Assembly: GCF_024323335.1 (NCBI RefSeq)
Contig: NC_066583.1
Coordinates: forward strand, 364,167,877-364,231,876
Source of the DNA: Lathyrus oleraceus
Lineage: Eukaryota > Streptophyta > Magnoliopsida > Fabales > Fabaceae
Length of the DNA stretch: 64,000 nucleotides
Reading direction: 5' to 3'
Of this stretch, positions 45,601 to 57,045 are shown piece after piece. Numbering within the stretch: the first letter of the stretch is position 1; each line of letters opens with the position of its first letter. The notes under the pieces are model-generated. The model saw only the letters and a list, made by a program, of their open reading frames with translations. It was not told the origin of the DNA and searched no databases. The position numbers and the translations under genes were made by a program.

Positions 45601-48437
45601 GATGCCCCTATTTAAGGTCATTCTAGCCGGAGAAGTGAAGGTTAAAATCTTTGTCTCGACGGGGTAGAATGGGCTTAAATAATATCAAAGAGACGAATTT
45701 TGGTCCCTAAGAGACCTCATGATGCAGATGTATGCATGCAAATGGTAATAACTCTGTGGGGATATGTGTCCACAAAGAAGAAAAGAAATCCGGAGAAACT
45801 AAAAAATCCCAAAGGAGTAATACACTCACTAGGGAGACAAAGACTCTAGTGGAGTAAAGGGTAAAAATGCGTGAGTGGGTCACGACTGAGAGACACAGAG
45901 AGAATCCATGAAATAAATCGATGGAAGAACTCGAGCTAACTCAAAGATGCATGCATTGGAGAATATGCCAATACAGCCAACAATTATCCGCAAGGGATAC
46001 TTCGGATGAAAATACGGACTCAGGTGGGGATGTCCACTAGGGACTCAACTGAGGAACATCCCAACAGAACTCTCCTGGGGAAGCAACGGGATGAGGTATT
46101 ACCGGTTACTGGGTAATAAGCTCAAAGAGACGTGTGATCTGAACACCGGTATAAGGGTGAAAGAACAACATGCTCGGGAAGAATGAATATCTAAGACCGG
46201 TATAAGGGTGAGAGATATCAATTAACCAAATCATCTGAGGAAGACCTAGAAAGGTATATTTCAACTCAGGAAAATCTGACTCCACAGGGGACAAAAAGTC
46301 ATAACAGGGAGCAGAAGGAAGGAACACCAGGGATGCCAGTTACTAGGCATATAATAGGTGACTAACCAAAGCGTGAGTTGGGGAATATTCCCAAAACACT
46401 CATCATCAGAAAAGAGGGCAAAAAGCAAACTCGATTATGGGATGGACATTCGATTCCAAAACAGGGATACGAATCTTACTCAACTGGGGAAGAACAAAAG
46501 GCTTCGACCAAAGAGTGCATGAGATATATTATCTATTACCGTCAGAACGTAGATAACATACTCGCATGGAAGATTATCCACAACCGGTTACTGGGTTAAT
46601 AAAGGATAAATCGACCGACAAAGAGAAAGGCATCGGGATACCGAAACTAGGTATATAATGATGACCATTCAATGGGAGCAACCAATATTACCGACAACCG
46701 GTAAATGAGAGATGACTTGCTGGGGATAAAATTGCCTAAGCAGAGCAATCATCCAAAAGAATGAGGGAAAATCACCACCGAATATTGGATAATGATAACC
46801 GTCAAGGAGGGGATTACGTCTACCGGATACTGGGTAGAAAACCACGGAAGAGTAACCGTCATCGATTAGGATGAACAAGAAGGTGACCTCTGCAAAAGGG
46901 GAGAAAATAGGGTTTATAACTACCGGTATAAGGGTAGAAGACCACAGACTCCGCCGAGGATAAGATGAATAACTATCGATTACTAAGCGATTATCCATTT
47001 ATACCATGGAGAAACACAAGAAACAGTCACAAGAGGCCAATTTAGGATCAAACCAAAGAGGCACACTGAATCGAAACTCGTCCTAGTGAGGATATAACTC
47101 ATTAGGGAAACCCATCCCAATATATGTGTTGGGGGAAGCGAAAACAACCGTTGTCCACGAGGATATAACTCAGTGGGGAATGCGGAAGGAAAGATAAACA
47201 CTTTCTGCTTAATGGGCTGACTCTACATTAAGGGATCAGACACCAACATCTGCTTGGGAAATGCATTACCAATTAGCAGAGGATAACAAACACAAATATA
47301 TGGCAAAGAATGCAATATGATTATCCAAATGTTTGAAAATGATATGCACACATGTGTGATTTATGTATGATGAATGCTGACAGACAGACATTTCTAACAC
47401 AAACAGCTTCAAGGAGTAGAAACATCCGGTACTACATCTCAAGAGAGAAAGCCAGATTCACCGGAGAGTATCCAATCTGCCGGGGATCAGAGATACCAGG
47501 AAGCAACAAAATCTCTGCAGGGGATGAATCATCAGTCATTCCAACTGGGGAAAGGAGTTTACTGCACAGATAAAATCTGCCGCATAAGCAACTCCAATGG
47601 GGAATCTATCCAAGGGATAAAGGGATTCTGGGGATCAACCACCAAGTATCGTACCCACCAAGGAGATCACATCAGCTGAGGAGGAAAGGTTGCTACTCCG
47701 CTGAAGGGGAGAGTGGTGAATATCTCATCAAGCATTCCACTCAGTGGGATAAACCACAAAAGGCTCCGGAGGAAGAAGATACAGTCATGCCAGGAATATG
47801 AACAAACGTCTTACCCTGTTGGAGATCATACCATCCTTGGGAGAGCACTAAGGATTTCCTAGATACCCTTTTGTCATTGTGAATGTTCACCTTGTTTAAA
47901 AAACAAGTTATGAAAAATTCGTTTATTCAAAACAATGATATTTTCTCAATTTAAAACATGCGAAACATTTGTTGAATAGAAACAAATGAGAGGGCCAATA
48001 ATTGGATAAGAGGCTTAAATTTATTTGATGGAATGGTAGTCTACAAATGGCAAGACTCCATAGATCTTTACAAGTTTGAAATTGGTTATATATATATATT
48101 GGAAAAGGGCTACATTGAACATAATGACCATTTCTCCACCAATTCCGAATCTGATGTATTCGAAGCTTCGGTTGATGATGAATGAGCAAGAATCTCTGAC
48201 GGATGACAGTTGTAGAACAAAGCCTTGTCAGGATGCAGTTACTTGCCAAATCCCTAATTTTTGCCTAGATTGCCCCGGGGTGAGGTACTCAATCTAGCGG
48301 GATACATATATTCCTCTTATGTCTCTAACTTTTGCCTGGACCGCCCTTTCGGGTTTTCAATCCACCGAGACGCTCATTTTTGCCTAAGCCGCCCTTTCAG
48401 GTTTTCAACTTAGCGAGCTATTCTATTTTTTTATTTT
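45601..48437 (-). other. E3 polypurine tract and 3' UTR with hairpin arrays
   Basis: The polypurine tract is 45601-45614 (minus: TAAATAGGGGCATC). The UTR has no coding homology. It is full of small inverted repeats: TATTACC/GGTAATA (46097-46118), TTATCTA/TAGATAA (about 46529-46557), AACC/GGTT (about 46584-46599), CTACC/GGTAG with loops GGATACTG and GGTATAAG (about 46819-46836 and 46919-46936). CTGGGGA motifs resembling the PBS are scattered through it. Next to pol are three cassettes: CTAGATTG/CAATCTAG (48265-48297), TGGACCG/CAATCCA (48337-48364) and TAAGCCG/CAACTTA (48385-48412), with CCC or CCT closing GAAA loops in element sense. Confidence 0.65.
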
Positions 48438-50035
48438 TTAGGCGAAGTATTTCTTGACTGCATCTGAATTCACAGGGTGAGTGAAATCCTCCCCATCCAT
48501 AGTTGTAAGCATCAAAGCACCGCCTGAAAATGCTCTCTTAATAATATATGGACCTTCGTAGTTTGGAGTCCACTTGCCCCTGGAATCGGGCACGAAAGAC
48601 AAGACTTTCTTGAGCACAAGGTCACCTTCTCGGAACACACGAGGCTTGACCTTCTTATCAAAAGCTTTCTTCATTCTTTGCTGATATAATTGACCATGGC
48701 ACATGGAAGTCAGTCTCTTTTCTTCTATCAAATTCAGCTGGTCATAACGACTCTGAACCCATTCAGCATCAGTCAACTTGGATTCCATCAAGACTCTCAT
48801 TGATGGGATCTCCACCTCTACTGGGAGTACAACCTCCATGCCATAAACAAGAGAGAAAGGGGTTGCCCCTGTTGGACATACGTACGATATCCATGTAAAG
48901 CGAATGGCAACATCTCATGCCAATCCTTATACGTGACAACCATCTTCTGGATAATCTTCTTGATATTCTTATTAGCAGCTTCAACAGCCCCATTCATCTT
49001 GGGTCTGTAAGGAGAAGAATTATGATGCGCGATCTTGAACTCACTACACAGCTCTTTCATCATTTTGTTATTCAAGTTAGATCCATTATCAGTAATGATC
49101 TTATTTGGCACACCATAACGACATATAAGCTGATTCTTGATAAACTTCACGACCACCTGCCTGGTCACATTTGCATATGATGCCGCTTCAACCCACTTGG
49201 TGAAGTAATCAATTGCTACGAGAATAAATCTATGTCCGTTGGACGCTTTCGGTTCTATCATGCCAATCATGTCAATTCCCCACATAGAGAACGGCCGTGG
49301 TAATGAAATCACATTCAGAAGTGTCGGGGGAATATGAATCTTATCCATGTAGATCTGACACTTGTGGCATTTCTTCACATATTTGCAGCAGTCAGACTCC
49401 ATTGTCAGCCAATAGTAGCCTGCTCTCAACATCTTTCTGGCCATGGCATGTCTGTTGGAATGAGTACCAAATGAACCCTCATGGACCTAAGTCATTAACA
49501 GGCCTGCTTCATGTCTATCCACGCATCTGAGCAGAACCATGTCAAAATTTCTCTTATAAAGCACATCGACATTGAGGTAGAAACTTCCTGATAATCTCCT
49601 CAAAGTCTTCCTATCTTTCACAGATGCCCCAGGCGGGTAAACCTGGTTCTGAAGGAAACATTTGATATCATAATACCATGGCTTATCATCTTTCACTTCT
49701 TCTACTGCAAATACATGAGCTGGTCTGTCCAAGCGCATCACGATGATATTGGGAACTTCATTCCAAAGTTTAACCACAACCATCGAAGCAAGTGTAGCAA
49801 GAGCGTCTGCCATCTGATTCTCATCTCGAGGAATATGATGGAAGTCAACCTCAGTAAAGAACGTTGAAATCCTCATCGTATAATCCCTATATGGAATGAG
49901 ACCAGGCTGATTCGTTTCCCATTCACCCTTAATCTGATTAACAACGAGGGCCGAATCACCATATACATTAAGATGCTTGATCCTTAGATCAATGCATTCT
50001 TCCAATCCCATAATACAGGCCTCATACTCAGCCAT
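48438..50035 (-). pseudogene. pol: E3 Pol C-terminal half (aRNH and integrase)
   Basis: On the minus strand the sequence enters within the second RNase H (MAEYEAC at 50035), continues through GDSALV and DENQMADA, the integrase HHCC finger, the D, D and E catalytic residues (WGIDM, ITDNGS, GAVEAAN), and ends KKYFA then stop at 48438. Lesions: a TAG at 49487 in place of Glu, and a deletion of about 7 bases near 48870-48880 that shifts the frame. Everything N-terminal is displaced by E5, whose LTR begins at 50038. Confidence 0.92.
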
Positions 50036-50037
50036 AT

Positions 50038-53000
50038 TGTAGCGGGGTATTCATTACCATTAGAGAAATTGACTAAATCCAAGGTAAATCATACAAAGTC
50101 GAGTCGCCACCGCACTTCTATTTATCCAAAGGAATGGTTAGAAAGCGAACAAAAACCTAAGAGTTATAACAAAAACTAGTAAAAGAAACAGAGATCTGGG
50201 TAAGGGGGTTGGTTATGCTATGGGAAGGTGTTAGGCACCCAAAATATCCTAGGTACTCCTAGGGAGCCCTTTTCATACTTGTGAAGGTTGTTGTTTTGTG
50301 AAAAATTTATTTGCGCAAACATGATTGAAGAGATGAGAAGAGAATGTACAAGTTATTTACATTTTGTGTTTGGATGGATAAACCCATTGCCTACGTACCA
50401 TCTTATAAAAAGATTAGGATCAAAACCTCGTAGTTCGGGGTAAAAATCTCAAAATGAGTTGGTGAATTGATTGGTCCAAAAGCCTTAAGGTCTTTTGTTA
50501 TCAAAGGGAGAAAACTCAGCCAAACCACAAATCCACCATGTGAGGATAGCTTCAACATGCTAGTGAGAGGTCAACCCTATAATAAGCATGGAAGACTCAT
50601 TGTCCATCACTAAGGATATAGGTGAGTATTACATCTGCCACAAAGATAACTCAAACCTAATAGCTAAAGGTTATGGAAAATTTGATTAAAGAAATGGCCA
50701 TTGGAACCACAAAAAGAAGTTTGAATGGGTTATATTTACCAATTAGAAGTATATACAAAAAATGGTCAAAATTGACTTAAGGATTCAATTCAAAATAAGT
50801 GTTATGACAGGAAAGTTTGAAAATCAAAAGCATAAGGCTTAGGTTTCTAATGTTTGAAAACCATGGTTAAATGTTTGCACAAAAAGGTTTTGGCTTGGGT
50901 TAGAGTGGAGAGAAGAAGAAGAAGGGCTAATTCCTAAGAAAAACAAAAAGGTGAAGGATAAGAAATGAAACCACACTAGGAGTTCCTCTCTTGAGATCAT
51001 ATTGATGATCGAAGTAGCTCCCATCCTTTGGAACAAAGCAATCACAAGCAAAAATATTCAAGCAATCAAACACAAGGTCATGCTTCTAAGAATCCTCCAA
51101 TGGCTTTTGTATCTCTCACTTTGGATGCTCATGGTAATGGTCCTCCAATTAAGCTCAAATCGAAGCTCCTAGCACAAAAGCACACACATCAAAAGTTCCA
51201 TGAAGTAAAAGAAGAATGGACAAGAGTGAGTTTAGAGATTTGGTCCTTCTAATTCCATTTTCATCATTAAGATCCTTTTACTCCAATTTTGCATAAGGAA
51301 GGTCCTAGAATCTAAGTCCAATTCTCCATTTCTTTGCATAGGGAAAGTCCTAGAAACTAAGTCCATTTCTTTGCATTTGGTCCACAACAATCAAAACAAA
51401 AACACAAGTACAATAATATATACACAAATATGTGCTCAAGTGAGCAAAAGGCAAATGGCATTAACATAAACATGTGCTCAAGTGAGCAAAAGGGAAAATC
51501 AAATGGATAATATGTGCAAGAATAGTAAATTGCATAAAAGTAAATTGCATAGAGTAAATGTTAATTGTCAATGGTTAGTGTTAGTAGTTAGTGTGCCATA
51601 AGGCAAATTTAGCGCTATGTTAAGCAATCGTAATTGGACTTATGTAGAAGTCATAACTATCTGAGGTCGGTCAATAATAATGTAGGCAACAAACACAAGT
51701 TAGGAGTCTTGATTAGTGAACCAAGTCCCAACAACTTGCCATGCCAAAAGGAAAATGAGAATTGATCTTGTATTGGTTTAAGCCTTTTGCATGATTTAAT
51801 AGACAACCTATCCTTAATGCAAAGCCATTCACTTGATCAATTGATCAAGATGAATTAGATTTGAATCAAGGAAGGTTAAATCCCTCTATTCAATGCTAAC
51901 TTATCAACCTTCAACTCATTGATCAAAAAAAGAAAAAGAGGAAGAAGAAGAAGGAGAAATGGAAATGACAAAATGGTATAAGAAATATAAATGCATTAAA
52001 TGGAATATCATATACCAATCCTCATATGTTGACCAATGACATTGAAAGTCAAGGTCAAACAATCAAAAACAGAAGTGAGATGAAGATTGGAGATCAAGAA
52101 ATGAATACAATATTTTTGGCATTTTTTAATATTAAAAATAAACTTGAATTAAAATAAAATGGAAAGGTCAAACTTCAAAATCACTTCAAATCAACCTTGA
52201 AAGGTCCAAGTGATTTATCCTAAGTTCAACAAGGTCAAACAAAGTTTGACAAAAAATTTCAGCATTTTTAAAAGTCAGAAACTATTTTTAAACAATTAAA
52301 AATGAATAAAAATAACCTAATTGAACTAAAATCTCAAATAAATCTCTAATCAATTCAAAAATTGATGAGAATATTTTTCATAGATCCATCATCATTCAAA
52401 TAGGTTAGGAAAATATTTTTGGATTTTTTGGATATTAAAAACTATTTAAAATGAATTAAAAATAACCAGAAAAGAGAAAATTCACAAAAAAATATCAAAT
52501 GACAAAATAAAAATTATTAAAAATCAAAAATAGAAACTAGAAATTATTTGGGAAATAATGCAATTGGTCCTATAATTTTTGGATCAAAAATGAAGAAGAT
52601 ATTAATTTTTGAAAACAATTGGAATTAAAGAAAATAAAACAGAAAATAGAAATTGGAAAAAGCGTGGACCGTCTGATCTAAGCTCATTAATTGAGCTGGA
52701 AAATCATGAGGCTAGGAAGCGCGCGCGTATGGTGGATCCAAGTCAATGCGTGCACATGTGAAACAATTAAAAGTCATAACAAACAAGGGACGAGATTCAT
52801 TCTGGAGAATGCATCAAACGGCCAGGATTTAAACTAGCAATGCTGAAGCCACCGGAGCCACCGTCTTCTCCGGTGAACTTCCAGATTCCGGCCAAAATGC
52901 AGAACTTCAAAACTTAACCAAATCAAGCAATCTATACATCAATAGAAAACTAAGATGATGTACATCATCTCTATACCATCCATTTTCCTTCTAGATCTCT

Positions 53001-54924
53001 ATGATTTGAGAAATCAGAACTGGAAAAATATGGTGTTCATCATGAACTCAATGAATTGCAAAAATCAAAAGCATAAACATGATTCCTCTATTGAGAGGAC
53101 TTCAGCCAACACAAAATCACAGCCAATAGGTCAAACGATTAGGAGAATTGAAGAAAATACCAGTTGGAGTTCAAGTTCGAGTTCTGGTGATTTGAGCTTG
53201 AAACCTTGCTTGCTTTATCAAAACAGAAGTTCAATGGATCAAGGTGAAGAGGTCTAGGAACTTTTAGATCTAAGAAAGCAATCGAGGAAACTGAATTCTA
53301 GATCTGAAATTTTTAGGGAAAAGAGAGAGTTCCTTTGGTGTGAGGGTGGGGATTCAATTCAGCACAGGTTCAGGCGCCTTCAGGTTGAAGAATTGAGAGG
53401 GCAAGGCATTGTATTTATAGATGGAGGGAGCTGCAAGCATCATCAAACTCGTGTGCATGGGAGAAGAGGGTCTCCATGCATGGGCCTGTACAGGCGCATG
53501 GAGGGCCCAATTCTGATTGGAATTGCAAGATATACATCACCAAATATGAATTGGATGTTAATGGATCATGCATGGCAATTGGAATGATTTTCATAAAATG
53601 CACTATTTCATTGAAGCCTTCGAAAATGCCATGTCCAAAATCAAAATGCAAGCTTATGAGTAATGGTTGGAAAGCTTATTGCATAAGGAACAAATGTCAT
53701 GTTGATCAAAACTTCATTTGGGCCTTGGAAATTAGTGAAATTTGAGCTTGAAGGGTGATGTGCAAAACATGTCAAGGCAAGGTTTCTAAAATTTGCAAAC
53801 TTTCAAGCCCTTCTGTTTTGATGATGCATGCTCCAAATGGAAACACCTCCAACATCAAAGTTGTAGATCGTTTCAAGACAATCAAAATGGACTTAAATTT
53901 TAAATCATTTCTATTTTTGATGAAGACGTTATGGGAACTTGAAGTTGGACTTTTTAGACTTTTAATGCATTTGACCCAAAAGGACCTATAATGTCTTGCA
54001 TTATCACATTGTATTTACTTTGAGATTTTGAAATTTTGTTCAACATAAAATTTGAAGTAGACATCTTAAGCTTTCCAATGCATTTGATCCCACCTCAAAA
54101 TCATAAAAAATGAATGAGTTATGACCTTGGGAAGTTGACCCAAAATTAGGGTTTCAGTCAAAATGACCTATAATGTATTGGAATGGAAGATGGTTTTCCA
54201 AGCTTCAAATCAAAATTTGATATAGATGAAAGTTGTTCATATTGTCCTTAAGAACATTTTTTCTTTTGGAACCATCTCCATTTGACCAACACATAAAAAG
54301 TTAGGTTCCAGTGTATTTCAAAATAGTCAGATGATTTAACTGATCAACTTTTCAAGTCCACAACTCATATCTTGATGAATTGATGATTGAGGACACTCAA
54401 ATAAGTTCAAATATGCATGAAATGATGAATTAAATAACTTCCCTTGATTGTATTTGACCATGGGCTGAGGTTGCTTCATGAGCAAGGCATTGTGATGCAC
54501 ATAGGAATTAGGATTTCTTTGAAGAACAAGATCTCAAACCCTTTGACTTGATTTGATCAAAATGATGAATTGAGATGCTAGGGAGGCATATTTGATGGAT
54601 GAGAGCTTTGGGAACCATTACCCTGCTTGCTTTCATCTCCTCTTGGCCATATCATTGCACAAAGGATCTCCTAGAAGCTTTTGACCTTGTGATTGCTCAA
54701 GCTACAAACAAAAGATGTTAGTGACATATTTTAGGGCTTTTGGTTAGTAAATGAAATGGGAAAAGCAAAGATATACAATTCAAGCATGCTTGGTGATCTC
54801 AAACCACTCACAAGGGGTCCCACCCAAAGGTAAAGGGGACTAAGATGCTCAATGATCCTTGAGGCTATGCAATGCAATGTTATGATGCTATGAGGGATCT
54901 TAGGGACAAAATTGGGGTCTTACA
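50038..54924 (-). repeat. E5 3' LTR (4.9 kb)
   Basis: Plus strand begins TGTAGCGGGG and ends GGGGTCTTACA. Uninterrupted, so it is the reference copy for this LTR family here. It has the conserved module near 50390-50440 (TGCCTACGTA, ATCTT/AAGAT hairpin, CTCGTAGTTCG), a palindrome cluster (53468-53508) and a TATA-like box. No coding homology. Confidence 0.9.
53412..53419 (-). promoter_or_regulatory. Candidate TATA box of E5 LTR
   Basis: TATAAATA on the minus strand, conserved with E3. Downstream in element sense the sequence is CCTTGCCCTCTCAATTC, pyrimidine-rich as in other plant LTR leaders. Confidence 0.5.
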
Positions 54925-57045
54925 GATGCCCCTATTTAAGGTCATTCTAGCCGGAGAAGTGAAGGTTAAAATCTTCATCTCGACGAGGTAGAATGGGCTT
55001 AAATAATAACAAAGAGACGAATTTTGGTCCCTAAGAGACCTCATGATGCAAATGTATGTATGCAAAATGGTAACACTCTGTGGGGATATGTGTCCACAAA
55101 GTAGTAAAGAAAATCAAGAGACACCAACAATCCACATTCAATGGGACAAAATCTTGGGGACCCTATTGGGGATAAGAAAGAAATGCGTGAGCAGGGCACG
55201 ACTCAAAGTTTAGGGAGCAGAATTCCAGAGGGGATAAACCAATGGAAAGACTCGAGCTGACTCGAAGATCGCTGGGGATGTTTAAAAAAGACTCTCCTGG
55301 GGAAACAGCGAGATGAGGTATTACCGGTTACTGGGTAACAAGCTCAATGAGACATGTGATTTGAACACCGACATAAGGGTCAGAGATACAACATGCTCGG
55401 GAAGGAATGAATATCTAAGACCGGTATAAGGGTGGGAGATATCAAAACTCCGAGACATCTGAGGAAGACCTAAAAGGTATATTTCAACTCAGGAAAAATC
55501 TGACTCCACAGGGGACAAAAGGTCATAATAGGGAGCAGAAAGGGAGGAACACCGAGGATACCGGTTTACTGGGCATATAATAGGTGACCAACCAAGGCGT
55601 GAATTGGGGAATATTCCCAAGACACTCATCATCCGAAAGAGGGCTAAAAGCAAACTCGATTATAGGATGGATACTCGACTCCGCAAAGGGGAAGCGAATC
55701 TTACTCAACTGGGGAAGAACAAAAGGCTTCGACCGAAGAGTGCATGAGATATACTATCTACTACCGTCAGAACATAGATAATATACTCGCATGGAAGATT
55801 ATCCACAATCGGTTACTGGGTTAATAAAGGATAAATCGAACGAAACTGGGTATATAATGATGACCAATCTAGTGGAGAAACAATCGCCATTAATAACAAA
55901 GGGTAGACGAGTGATGTCTCGCTGGGGATAAATTGCGAAAACAAGACAATTATCCAGGCAAAAGAGGGAATATCAACATCGAATACTGGATGAAGATAAC
56001 CACCAAGGAGGGGATTACACCTACCGGATACTGGGTAGGAAACCACAGAAAAGTAACCGTCATCGACTTAGGATGAACAAAAGGTTAACTCAGCAAAGGG
56101 GAGAAAATAGGGTTTACAGCTACCGGCATCAGGATAGAAAACCACAGATTCTGCCGGGGATAAGATGAATGATCAGTCTCAGCTGGGGAAAAGAGGTTTA
56201 ATGCACAAGTAGGATCTGCCACATAAGCAACTCTATCGGGGAATCTATCCGAGGGATAAAGGGATTCTGGGGAATAACCACCAAGAATCGAATCTTCCAG
56301 AGAGAGCACATCTGCTGAGGAGGAAGGATCATTGCTCTGCCGAAGGGACAACGGGTGAACCCCTCAAAATCATACCTCTCAGGGTTCCGGGGGTAGAAAA
56401 TATAATCATGCTAGGAATATGAACAAAAGCCTTACCCTGTTGGAGATCATGCCACCCTTGGGAGAGCACTAAGGATCTCCTAAGTATCCTTTCGTCTTTG
56501 TGAATGTTCACTTTGTTTTTTTTTAATAAAAAAAATTGTTTGTATGAAACAATGATATTTCTTCAATTAAAAACATGCAAAACATTTGTTGAATAGAAAT
56601 AAATACGAGTGCAAATAATTGGATAAAAGGCTCAAATTTATTTGATGGAATGGCAGTCTGCAAATGGGAAGACTCCATAGATTTTTACAAATTTGAAATT
56701 GGTGATATATATTGGAAAGGGCTACATTGAACATAATGACCATTTCTCCACCAATTCCGAATCCGATGTATTTGAAGCTTCAGTTGATGGTGACTGAGCG
56801 AGAATCTCTGACGGATGTAGAACAAAGTCTTGTCAGGATACAGTTACTTGCCAAATCCCTAATTTTTGCCTAGATTTCCCCAGGATGAGGTACTCAACCT
56901 AGTGGGATACAAATATTCATCATTTTTCATGTCTCTAACTTTTTCCTGGACTGCCCTTTCGGGTTTTCAATCCACCGAGACGCTCATTTTTTGCCTAAGC
57001 CGCCCTTTCGGGTTTTCAACTTAGCGAGCTATTCTGTTTTTATTT
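54925..57045 (-). other. E5 polypurine tract and 3' UTR
   Basis: The polypurine tract is 54925-54938. The UTR resembles that of E3, including ATTACC/GGTAA around GGTTACTG (about 55319-55337) and PBS-like CTGGGGA motifs (55271, 55291-55303). Cassettes next to pol: TGGACTG/CAATCCA (56947-56974) and TAAGCCG/CAACTTA (56996-57023), each with a CCC-GAAA-GGG core in element sense, and a weaker CTAGATTT/CAACCTAG pair (56870-56902). No gene. Confidence 0.65.

Larger units (their letters stand above)
21836..50037 (-). mobile_element. E3: Ogre element, interrupted by E4 and truncated in view by E5
   Basis: Read on the minus strand: pol C-terminal part (50035 down to 48438), 3' UTR, polypurine tract, 3' LTR (45600-44451 and 25308-21836). 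E4 lies inside the LTR and E5 inside the second RNase H. The 5' part should lie right of the window beyond E5. The base run TAGTC (21831-21835) before the LTR is the left copy of any target duplication. Confidence 0.88.

Noticed and set aside
21836..54924. Reading 21836-45600 and 50038-54924 as the two LTRs of one element
   Set aside because: No PBS adjoins the LTR at 50038; instead RNase H coding sequence is cut there. Both LTRs are followed by their own polypurine tract and 3' UTR, and they differ at many sites.
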